NCBI GenBank assembly: GCA_947176055.1 | Contig: CAMWPE010000106.1 | Span: 1-8,457 of the forward strand | Source of the DNA: an uncultured Desulfovibrio sp. | Lineage (GTDB): Bacteria > Desulfobacterota > Desulfovibrionia > Desulfovibrionales > Desulfovibrionaceae | DNA length: 8,457 nt | Direction of reading: 5' to 3' | Shown here: piece after piece, positions 1 to 5,892 of the stretch | How the letters are laid out: every line of letters begins with the position of its first letter | Numbering within the stretch: position 1 is the first letter of the stretch | Translations under genes and position numbers: made by a program | Notes under the pieces: generated by a model | Told to the model about the DNA's origin: nothing | What the model saw: only the letters and a program-made list of their open reading frames with translations | Database searches by the model: none

Positions 1-61
1 ATTCAAGACCGACAACGAACAACAGGCGGAAGCCGAATTCAACGCCAAAGAGGGAAAATAA
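1..61 (+). CDS. ureB: C-terminal end of probable urease beta subunit (UreB or a UreA-UreB fusion), partial
   Basis: The reading frame starting at base 2 is open from the left edge to a TAA at 59-61 and encodes the last 19 residues of a protein, ending in a charged tail (AEAEFNAKEGK). It stops 3 bases before the ureC start, which is where the beta subunit lies in almost every urease operon. The assignment rests on that position: the visible tail carries no diagnostic motif. It cannot be said whether this is a separate UreB or a Helicobacter-type gamma-beta fusion. The purine-rich AGAGGG at 49-54, inside this gene, is the likely ribosome binding site for ureC, so the two are probably translationally coupled. 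Confidence 0.6.
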   Translation, partial: FKTDNEQQAEAEFNAKEGK

Positions 62-64
62 GCG

Positions 65-1783
65 ATGCCATATATTTCCAGACAACAGAACAATCAGCTT
101 TTTGGACCGACAGTCGGCGATAAAATCCGTCTTGGCAACACCGATCTTTACGTCGAGATCGAAAAAGATCTCCGCGTGTACGGCGACGAGCTGGTTTACG
201 GCGGCGGCCATACCCTGCGCGACGGCATGGGGCTGTCCAACGAGACGACGAGCAAGGGCGGATCGCTCGATCTGGTCATTACCAACGTGACGATCCTCGA
301 TCCCCTTCTGGGCGTGGTGAAAGCCGACCTGGGCGTGAAGGACGGCAAGATCGCCGGCATAGGCAAAGCCGGCAACCCCAATATCATGGAGCATGTCACG
401 CCGACCTTGGCCACCGGCCCGGCGACGGACGCCATCTCCGGCGAGCATCTCATCGTGACGGCCGCCGGCATTGACGGCCATGTGCATATGGTTTCGCCCC
501 AGCAGGCATACAACTGTCTGTCGAACGGCATCACCACCCTAATCGGCGGCGGCATTGGACCCACGGACGGCAGCAATGGCACCACCATCACTTCCGGCGT
601 GTGGAATGTCGAAAAAATGTTCGAAGCCTGCGAAGGCCTGCCCATCAACATGGGCTTCCTGGGCAAGGGCAACAGCAGCGGCCAGGAAGCCATCGAAGAG
701 CAGATCGTCGCCGGTTGTTGCGGCCTGAAGGTCCACGAGGACTGGGGTTCCACTTGCTCGGCTATTCGCAACGCCATGGCCGTGGCCGACAGGATGGACG
801 TCCAGGTAGCCCTGCATACGGACACACTGAACGAGACCGGTTACGTGGAAGATTCCATAGCCGCTCTCGATGGCCGCACGATTCACACCTATCATACCGA
901 AGGCGCGGGCGGCGGTCACGCTCCCGACCTTTTGAAAGTGGCTTCGATGGCCAATGTTCTGCCCTCGTCCACGAACCCGACCCTGCCTTTTGGCATTAAC
1001 TCGCAGGCGGAATTGCTGGATATGATTATAGTATGCCATAACCTGAATCCGCATAGCCCTTCCGACGTGGCCATGGCCGAAAGCCGGGTGCGGCCGGAAA
1101 CGCAGTCCGCCGAAAACGTGTTCCACGATTTGGGCATTATCTCCATGGTGTCTTCGGACTCGCAGGCCATGGGCCGCGTGGGCGAATCCTTCATGCGCAC
1201 CTTCCAGATGGCCTCCTACATGAAGAAAGTCCGCGGCAAGCTCCCAGAAGACAGCGATACCAACGACAATTTCCGCGTGCTTCGCTATCTGGCGCAGATG
1301 ACCATCAATCCGGCCATCACCTATGGCTTCAGCGACATCCTGGGCTCGATCGCCGTCGGCAAGATGGCCGATCTGGTAGTATGGGAGCCGGCCTTCTTTG
1401 GCACGAAGCCGAAGATGGTGATCAAGGGCGGTCTCATCAACTGGGCCAATATGGGCGATCCAAACTCATCCCTGACCACGCCGCAGCCCAAGATCATGCG
1501 TCCCATGTACGGCGCCTATGGCAAGGCCATGCCGCGCACTTGCGTCCGCTTCACTTCCCAGGCCGCGCACGACGCCGGCACGGTGGCCAAGTACGGGATC
1601 AACAATATCCTGTATCCCGTGCATAGATGCCGTCAGCTTAATAAGCATGACATGATTCTCAACGACGCCATGCCTCAGATCGAGATCAATCCCGAAACCT
1701 TCGATGTGTATGTGAATGGAACGCACGCCTACGTGCCGCCGGCCAAGGAACTTTCTCTCGGCCAGCTCTACTGGTTCAGTTAA
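65..1783 (+). CDS. ureC: Urease alpha (catalytic) subunit UreC
   Basis: This is the catalytic subunit of urease (EC 3.5.1.5), which hydrolyses urea to ammonia and carbamate in the cytoplasm. It is 572 residues long, full length for the family. The N-terminus (SRQQNNQLFGPTVGDKIRL) is typical of the family. Known Klebsiella active-site residues map here with a constant offset of +5: metal ligands H139 and H141 (GIDGHVH), carbamylated K222 (GLKVHEDW), H251 (HTDTLNE), H277 (YHTEGAGGGHAPD) and D365 (SSDSQAMGR). Substrate and catalytic residues H224, flap C324-H325 (VCHNL) and R341 are also present, so the enzyme should be active. Local differences include Gly at 138 where Thr is usual, Gly at 172 where Ala is usual, and extra cysteines (151, 189, 218, 219, 231). 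Start chosen at ATG 65: AGAGGG lies 10 bases upstream and the N-terminus fits the family. A strong terminator follows. Confidence 0.98.
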   Translation: MPYISRQQNNQLFGPTVGDKIRLGNTDLYVEIEKDLRVYGDELVYGGGHTLRDGMGLSNETTSKGGSLDLVITNVTILDPLLGVVKADLGVKDGKIAGIGKAGNPNIMEHVTPTLATGPATDAISGEHLIVTAAGIDGHVHMVSPQQAYNCLSNGITTLIGGGIGPTDGSNGTTITSGVWNVEKMFEACEGLPINMGFLGKGNSSGQEAIEEQIVAGCCGLKVHEDWGSTCSAIRNAMAVADRMDVQVALHTDTLNETGYVEDSIAALDGRTIHTYHTEGAGGGHAPDLLKVASMANVLPSSTNPTLPFGINSQAELLDMIIVCHNLNPHSPSDVAMAESRVRPETQSAENVFHDLGIISMVSSDSQAMGRVGESFMRTFQMASYMKKVRGKLPEDSDTNDNFRVLRYLAQMTINPAITYGFSDILGSIAVGKMADLVVWEPAFFGTKPKMVIKGGLINWANMGDPNSSLTTPQPKIMRPMYGAYGKAMPRTCVRFTSQAAHDAGTVAKYGINNILYPVHRCRQLNKHDMILNDAMPQIEINPETFDVYVNGTHAYVPPAKELSLGQLYWFS

Positions 1784-1796
1784 TAGGCGCTATTCC

Positions 1797-1834
1797 GCGG
1801 CGTCCGTTCGTATGGGCGGACGCCGCTTTTTATT
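1797..1834 (+). terminator. Strong intrinsic terminator between ureC and ureE
   Basis: Arms GCGGCGTCCG (1797-1806) and CGGACGCCGC (1817-1826) are perfectly complementary over 10 bp. The loop can tighten further by two G-U pairs and one C-G pair. The stem is followed at once by TTTTTATT (1827-1834). This is a textbook rho-independent terminator starting 13 bases after the ureC stop codon. It should end or reduce transcription coming from the structural genes, so that accessory genes are made at a lower level or from their own promoter. No matching A-run precedes the left arm, so it looks one-directional. Confidence 0.9.
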
Positions 1835-1881
1835 GAAAGAGTTGTAATTACGGGATTTTCGTTTTTTATGGACGAAGATCC

Positions 1882-1886
1882 GGAGG
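1882..1886 (+). promoter_or_regulatory. Ribosome binding site deciding the ureE start
   Basis: GGAGG lies 11 bases before the ATG at 1898. The in-frame ATG at 1868 has only T-rich sequence upstream and no ribosome binding site. The protein from 1898 begins MEICSEVIGN, which matches the usual UreE N-terminus; the ten extra residues from 1868 have no counterpart in the family as I know it. The site therefore favours 1898. Confidence 0.6.
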
Positions 1887-1897
1887 CTTCGGCGAGA

Positions 1898-2473
1898 ATG
1901 GAGATTTGTTCGGAAGTTATAGGCAACCTGCATGATCCCGAATGGCGGGAAAAACTCAAGGATTACAAAATAGATTACGTTCCTCTGGATCAGTGGACGG
2001 CGCAAAAATCGCGTTTTCTGGCCAAAGGCGAGAGCGGGACGGAATACCCGGTGGCTCTCAAAAGACAGACGCAGGTGGTGGACGGCGATATAATTTATTG
2101 CGAGCCTGAAAAGCGGGAAGCGGCGGCGCTCAAGCTGGATCTCAATCCCGTGCTCGTCCTGGATCTCTCGGCGCTCGCGGGCGATACTCCGGAGAATATC
2201 ATTCGTCGCGCCCTGGAGCTGGGGCATGCCATAGGCAACCAGCATTGGCCCGCGGTTGTGAAGGGAACGAAAATCTATGTGCCGCTAACGGTCGACAAAA
2301 AAGTTATGACCAGCGTAATGGACACGCATCATCTGGAAGGCATAACCTACGAATTTCAGGCTGGTCGCGAGGTGATTCCCTATATGGCGCCGCATGAAAT
2401 CCGCAGGCTTTTCGGCGGCGCCTCGCATGGGTCGCATGGCCGCGAACATGGCCATGACGGACATCACCATTAA
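1898..2473 (+). CDS. ureE: Urease accessory protein UreE, nickel metallochaperone
   Basis: UreE is a cytoplasmic dimer that binds nickel and hands it to the UreG/UreF/UreD complex for insertion into apo-urease. From the preferred start at 1898 it has 191 residues. The N-terminal half (about 1-80) contains the UreE peptide-binding domain pattern, with VALKRQTQVVDGDIIY near residues 52-67. The C-terminal half holds the metal-binding domain with the conserved GNQH (H116, equivalent of the GNRH histidine). The last 15 residues hold seven histidines (177, 180, 184, 186, 189-191), a nickel-binding tail like that of Klebsiella UreE. An upstream in-frame ATG at 1868 would add ten residues but lacks a ribosome binding site. 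A terminator separates it from ureC, so it probably has its own promoter or depends on read-through. Confidence 0.95.
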   Translation: MEICSEVIGNLHDPEWREKLKDYKIDYVPLDQWTAQKSRFLAKGESGTEYPVALKRQTQVVDGDIIYCEPEKREAAALKLDLNPVLVLDLSALAGDTPENIIRRALELGHAIGNQHWPAVVKGTKIYVPLTVDKKVMTSVMDTHHLEGITYEFQAGREVIPYMAPHEIRRLFGGASHGSHGREHGHDGHHH

Positions 2474-2492
2474 ATAAAGCCCATAAAACGTA

Positions 2493-2517
2493 CGGTTAAC
2501 CGGTAAACTTTTACGGT
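2493..2517. repeat. Overlapping palindrome and inverted repeat between ureE and ureF
   Basis: CGGTTAACCG at 2493-2502 is a perfect 10-base palindrome. It overlaps a second inverted repeat, ACCGGTAAA (2499-2507) against TTTACGGT (2510-2517), which pairs over 8 bp with one bulged G. There is no T-run after either, so they do not form a terminator. They lie in the 92-base ureE-ureF gap, partly over a possible -35 element, and could be an operator or an mRNA structure. The structure is seen in the sequence; the function is inference. Confidence 0.4.
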
Positions 2518-2539
2518 CGCGTCGCGAAACGGATATAGA
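2510..2539 (+). promoter_or_regulatory. Possible sigma-70-like promoter upstream of ureF
   Basis: TTTACG at 2510-2515 and TATAGA at 2534-2539 are separated by 18 bases. Each matches four of the six consensus positions (TTGACA and TATAAT). Transcription would begin near 2546, about 20 bases before the ureF ATG. The match is only moderate and no other evidence is available, so it is a candidate only. Confidence 0.25.
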
Positions 2540-2565
2540 CGCGCGCGGACTTTTTGCTCCGGCCT

Positions 2566-3249
2566 ATGAAAAACTATTTCAGATTGATCCAGTTCGCTGA
2601 CTCCGCCTTTCCGGTGGGGACTTTTTCATTTTCAAACGGCCTCGAGACGGCGACGAGCCTGGGGGTCGTTCATGACGCGGCCACGCTGAAGGCTTACGCC
2701 AGATCCGCCGCAAATCAGGCGGCTTTCACGGACGGAGTAGCCGCTCTAGCCGCTTTCCGGAGCGCGCGGCGGGACGATCTCGCGGGAATAATCAAGACTG
2801 ATCGCGATCTGGCGCTTTTCCGGCTCAATTTCGAAGCGCGGCTGATGCAAACCCGCATGGGCAAGAAAATGGCCGAGCTGGCCGCGCGGCTTTACGGCGA
2901 AAATAGTCTGGCCGGGCGCTGGCTGGAAACTATCAAGGCGGGAGAATCGCCGGGTTATTTCCCCATAGCGCAGGGCGCAGCCTTCTCTCTCGCCAGCCTG
3001 GATGAAAGAGATTTGTTCGTCGCCCATCAATACGGGGTAATTAATATGGTCTTGTCCGCGGCCCTGCGGTTGACGCGCGTCTCGCATTACGACACGCAAA
3101 AAATTCTGTTCGAGCTGGGCGAAGACGTCGACGCCGCCTATGAAGAAGCGCGGGAAATGAAGTTTGAAAATATGAATTCTTTCGCGCCGGAGATGGATAT
3201 CTTCGCGTCCCTGCATGAGAAGGGACAATCGCGCATGTTCATGAATTAG
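2566..3249 (+). CDS. ureF: Urease accessory protein UreF
   Basis: UreF bridges UreD and UreG in the urease activation complex and is thought to gate GTP-dependent nickel delivery. The 227-residue all-helical protein has the family's N-terminal signature at residues 5-27 (FRLIQFADSAFPVGTF followed by SFSNGLE) and the typical C-terminus (MDIFASLHEKGQSRMFMN, resembling the usual HE...RLF ending). The ATG at 2566 is chosen because it places the signature a few residues from the start. A TTG at 2554 would add four residues (MLRP). Neither has a good ribosome binding site. It follows ureE after 92 bases, the longest gap between complete genes in the window, and precedes ureG by 17 bases. Confidence 0.95.
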   Translation: MKNYFRLIQFADSAFPVGTFSFSNGLETATSLGVVHDAATLKAYARSAANQAAFTDGVAALAAFRSARRDDLAGIIKTDRDLALFRLNFEARLMQTRMGKKMAELAARLYGENSLAGRWLETIKAGESPGYFPIAQGAAFSLASLDERDLFVAHQYGVINMVLSAALRLTRVSHYDTQKILFELGEDVDAAYEEAREMKFENMNSFAPEMDIFASLHEKGQSRMFMN

Positions 3250-3266
3250 AATTTTTAAGGGGAAAT

Positions 3267-3899
3267 ATGGCTACTTGCAGAATAGGCGTGGGCGGTCCTG
3301 TGGGCAGCGGCAAGACGGCTCTCATCGAGGCGATTACGCCAAAATTGATCGAGCGCGGCTTGAGCGTGTTAATTATTACCAATGACATCGTAACCACGGA
3401 AGACGCCAAGCATGTGCGGAAGACCCTGAAAGGTATTCTGCGCGAGGATCGGATCGTGGGCGTGGAGACGGGCGCCTGCCCGCATACGGCCGTGCGCGAA
3501 GATCCCTCCATGAACATCGCCGCGGTGGAGGAGATCGAGGCCAAGTTTCCGGACGCGGACGTAGTGTTTCTCGAATCCGGCGGAGATAACCTGACATTGA
3601 CCTTCAGTCCCGCGCTCGTCGACTTTTTTATTTATGTCATCGACGTGGCCGCCGGCGACAAGATTCCCCGCAAGGATGGACCCGGAATTTCCCAGAGCGA
3701 TATTCTCGTGATCAATAAAACGGATCTGGCTCCCTATGTGGGCGCCTCCCTGGAAGTGATGGATCGCGACAGCAAGCTCATGCGTCCCGGCAAACCTTTC
3801 GTCTTTACCAATTCCATAAAAGGCGAGGGCATAGACGAGTTGATCGATCTCATTTACAAGATGGCTCTGTTCGATAAGGCCAAAGGCGAGCAGGCATGA
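3267..3899 (+). CDS. ureG: Urease accessory GTPase UreG
   Basis: UreG is a SIMIBI-class GTPase (HypB relative). It dimerises with nickel, receives the metal from UreE, and drives its insertion into urease on GTP hydrolysis. The 210 residues show the P-loop GPVGSGKT (about 10-17), the nickel-binding Cys-Pro-His at 71-73 (ETGACPHTAVREDPSMN), the ESGGDNLTLTFSP segment (about 103-115) and the guanine-specificity NKTD at 150-153. No N-terminal His-rich extension is present; nickel storage is left to the UreE tail. AGGGG at 3258-3262 lies 4 bases before the ATG. Its stop codon overlaps the ureD start (ATGA), so the two are translationally coupled. Confidence 0.98.
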   Translation: MATCRIGVGGPVGSGKTALIEAITPKLIERGLSVLIITNDIVTTEDAKHVRKTLKGILREDRIVGVETGACPHTAVREDPSMNIAAVEEIEAKFPDADVVFLESGGDNLTLTFSPALVDFFIYVIDVAAGDKIPRKDGPGISQSDILVINKTDLAPYVGASLEVMDRDSKLMRPGKPFVFTNSIKGEGIDELIDLIYKMALFDKAKGEQA

Positions 3900-4837
3900 A
3901 CGACCGGCTTTACGCGGACACGCCGGATCCGGGCTTCGATTCCATGCCGGAGCTCACCGGCTATACGGAAGAGCCTACGGCCATGTACGTAGGTTGTCCG
4001 GGAAAGCGCGGCTATCTGAATCTCGTATTCGAAGTCGATGACGACGGCAAATCGATAATGCGCCACCATGACCGGAGAGCGCCGTTAATTGTCCAGAGGG
4101 AATTGTACGTCGATGAGGAAATGCCGGAGATGCCCTGCGTCTATATCATCTCGTCGGGCGGTCCGAATGTGGACGGCGACAGGTATATTCAGGAATTTCG
4201 CCTCGCGCCCGGAGCCATGGCTTTCCTGACGACGGCCGCCGCGACGAAACTGGCCGAAATGAAACGCAATTATTCCGGCATGAAACAGACTATAATCCTG
4301 GAGGCCGGATCCTATCTGGAATATTTGCCATTGCCCCTGATTCCCTGCAAGCATACACGCTATATCTCCGATACGGATATTATTATCGATCCTACGGCCT
4401 CCATGTTTTATTCGGAAATTTTTACGCCGGGACGGAAGTATTATAAAGACGGCGAGTTATTCGAATACGACGTGTTGTCGATTTGCTCCCATGCCAGGCG
4501 TCCGGATGGAGAGGAGCTTTATCGCGAAAAATTCGTCATTAAACCGGAGCGCGGCCTCGTCCGCGATATAGGCGTCATGGGCCGGTTCGACGTTTTCGGA
4601 AACGTTATCGTTCTGACGCCAAAAGACAAGGCCGACGAAATATTCGAAAAAACTGGACCGGTGTTTGGCAAGGAGCTGGCTTGCGGCGTAAGCCGCTTGC
4701 CCAACGACTCGGGCCTGATTTTCAAAGTTCTGGGCATGGAATCTGAACCGGTAAAAAAGGCCGTCAGAGAGTTCTGCTCGACAGTCCGGCGCGCCGTAAA
4801 AGGCCGCGGCTTGCCCAGGGAATTCGCCTGGCGTTAA
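3896..4837 (+). CDS. ureD: Urease accessory protein UreD (UreH)
   Basis: UreD/UreH binds apo-urease and forms the platform for UreF and UreG, and is thought to provide the path for nickel to the active site. Family features are the GYLNLVFEVDDDGKS strand (about 39-53), PLIVQRELY (63-71), GGPNVDGDRY (88-97) and LTTAAATK (111-118). In the central region EAGSYLEYLPLPLIP (136-150) is typical. At 313 residues it is somewhat longer than the roughly 270 usual for UreD, with about 35 residues before the conserved core. In the GGPNVDGDR loop the usual GGVVGGDR pattern is altered. The start overlaps the ureG stop by 4 bases. With ureD last among the accessory genes, the order matches Helicobacter and Bacillus operons. 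Confidence 0.94.
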   Translation: MNDRLYADTPDPGFDSMPELTGYTEEPTAMYVGCPGKRGYLNLVFEVDDDGKSIMRHHDRRAPLIVQRELYVDEEMPEMPCVYIISSGGPNVDGDRYIQEFRLAPGAMAFLTTAAATKLAEMKRNYSGMKQTIILEAGSYLEYLPLPLIPCKHTRYISDTDIIIDPTASMFYSEIFTPGRKYYKDGELFEYDVLSICSHARRPDGEELYREKFVIKPERGLVRDIGVMGRFDVFGNVIVLTPKDKADEIFEKTGPVFGKELACGVSRLPNDSGLIFKVLGMESEPVKKAVREFCSTVRRAVKGRGLPREFAWR

Positions 4838-4852
4838 CTCGCGTCGCTATTC

Positions 4853-4858
4853 AGGAGG
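4853..4858 (+). promoter_or_regulatory. Strong ribosome binding site of the urea transporter gene
   Basis: A perfect AGGAGG lies 4 bases before the ATG at 4863. It is the best match to the anti-Shine-Dalgarno consensus among the genes in the window and suggests that the transporter is translated well independently of ureD. The ureD stop is only 15 bases upstream. Confidence 0.75.
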
Positions 4859-4862
4859 ATAT

Positions 4863-5864
4863 ATGAGCGATAGCAATACTCCCCTTATAAGTTATTCGTT
4901 CTCGTTTAAAGGAACAATTCGCGATCTATTGCGCGGCAGCGGCCAGGTCATGTTCCAACAGAGCGCCTGGACGGGGCTTTTGTTCATCATAGGCATTTTC
5001 TGGGGCGCTTGTTATTCCGGCGCGCCTCAGGTGGCCTGGGGAGCCTTGCTCGGGTTGATCGCCTCCACGTTTGCCGGCTGGATCATCGGCGAGCATGTGG
5101 AGGACGGACGGGACGGCCTTTGGGGTTTTAACGGCATTTTGGTGGGCTGCGCTTTTCCCACATTCCTCGCTCCAGTCCCGCTGATGTGGTTAAGCCTTAT
5201 CTGTTGCGCCATGCTGACGACCTGGATGCGCCGGGGCTTCAATAATGTGACGGCTCAATTCAAAATCAATTCCCTTACTTTCCCCTTTGTCGCGCTTACC
5301 TGGATTTTCCTGCTTTCGGCCCGCGAGCTTACCGCCATTCCTCTGGCCGATATGGACACGCCGGCCTTGATCGTCCGGATTGGCGGGGAAATAGACTGGA
5401 GTTTCGGCTCCATGATCGTTTACTGGCTAAAAGGAATTTCCCAGGTCTTCCTGATCAATAACGCGGTTACCGGAGTAATCTTCCTGATTGGACTGGCCGT
5501 TTGCAATATCTGGGCGGCCGTTTACGCGGCCGGATCATCCGCTCTGGCCTTGGCCGTCGCCCTGCTTTTCGCGGCCGATCCCGCGGACGTTACCGCCGGT
5601 CTTTTCGGCTTCAGCCCCGTGCTTACCGGGATAGCCCTCGGCACGACTTTTTATAAGGTAAACTGGAAGAGCGCCCTCTGGACAGCCGCCGGCGTTATCG
5701 CCACAGTGTTTATACAGGCGGGTATGGACACATTGCTTGTGCCCTGGGGCATGCCGACCTTGACCGGACCTTTCTGCGTCGCTACCTGGCTCTTCCTTTT
5801 GCCTTTATACAAGTTGAACCCCGATGTGGAACCGGATATGACAGACTGGAAAAGCAAGAAATAA
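4863..5864 (+). CDS. Urea transporter, UT family (Yut/DvUT type)
   Basis: This inner-membrane protein resembles the UT family (bacterial Yut and Desulfovibrio DvUT, animal UT-A/UT-B), which forms trimers and passes urea down its gradient through a narrow pore. It has 333 residues and two homologous halves. Half 1 has GSGQVMFQQSAWTG (about 25-38), GLWGFNGIL (85-93) and INSLTFPF (135-142). Half 2 has GISQVFLINNAVTG (191-204), GLFGFSPVL (246-254) and MPTLTGPF (297-304) followed by ATWLFLLPLY. The paired LPxxTxPF-like motifs are the family hallmark; in half 1 the usual Pro is Asn (N136), and the first QV segment reads QQS where NNP is usual. Gln28 and Gln194 match the paired pore glutamines. Its place behind ureD says it feeds urea to the urease. 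The short hydrophilic C-terminus is probably cytoplasmic. Confidence 0.92.
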   Translation: MSDSNTPLISYSFSFKGTIRDLLRGSGQVMFQQSAWTGLLFIIGIFWGACYSGAPQVAWGALLGLIASTFAGWIIGEHVEDGRDGLWGFNGILVGCAFPTFLAPVPLMWLSLICCAMLTTWMRRGFNNVTAQFKINSLTFPFVALTWIFLLSARELTAIPLADMDTPALIVRIGGEIDWSFGSMIVYWLKGISQVFLINNAVTGVIFLIGLAVCNIWAAVYAAGSSALALAVALLFAADPADVTAGLFGFSPVLTGIALGTTFYKVNWKSALWTAAGVIATVFIQAGMDTLLVPWGMPTLTGPFCVATWLFLLPLYKLNPDVEPDMTDWKSKK

Positions 5865-5892
5865 ACCATGAATAATCGGGATTAAACGATAA

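Noticed and set aside
539..1126. Antisense open frame opposite ureC
   Set aside because: UreC is certain on the + strand. The antisense product has no recognisable features.
1833..1872. Possible promoter for ureE (TTGAAA at 1833-1838 or TTGTAA at 1842-1847)
   Set aside because: Neither -35-like element has a convincing -10 at 16-18 bases. TATGGA at 1867 is 19 bases from TTGTAA and a weak match. A promoter is expected here because of the terminator, but none can be assigned.
1790..2245. Antisense open frame running from ureE back through the terminator
   Set aside because: It overlaps the terminator hairpin and most of ureE, and its product resembles no known family.
2499..2517. Inverted repeat as a terminator of ureE
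   Set aside because: The stem has a bulge and a very small loop and is not followed by a T-run.
5869..5886. Five-codon open frame (MNNRD) between the urea transporter and MFS genes
   Set aside because: It is too short and has no ribosome binding site or pattern to suggest a leader peptide.
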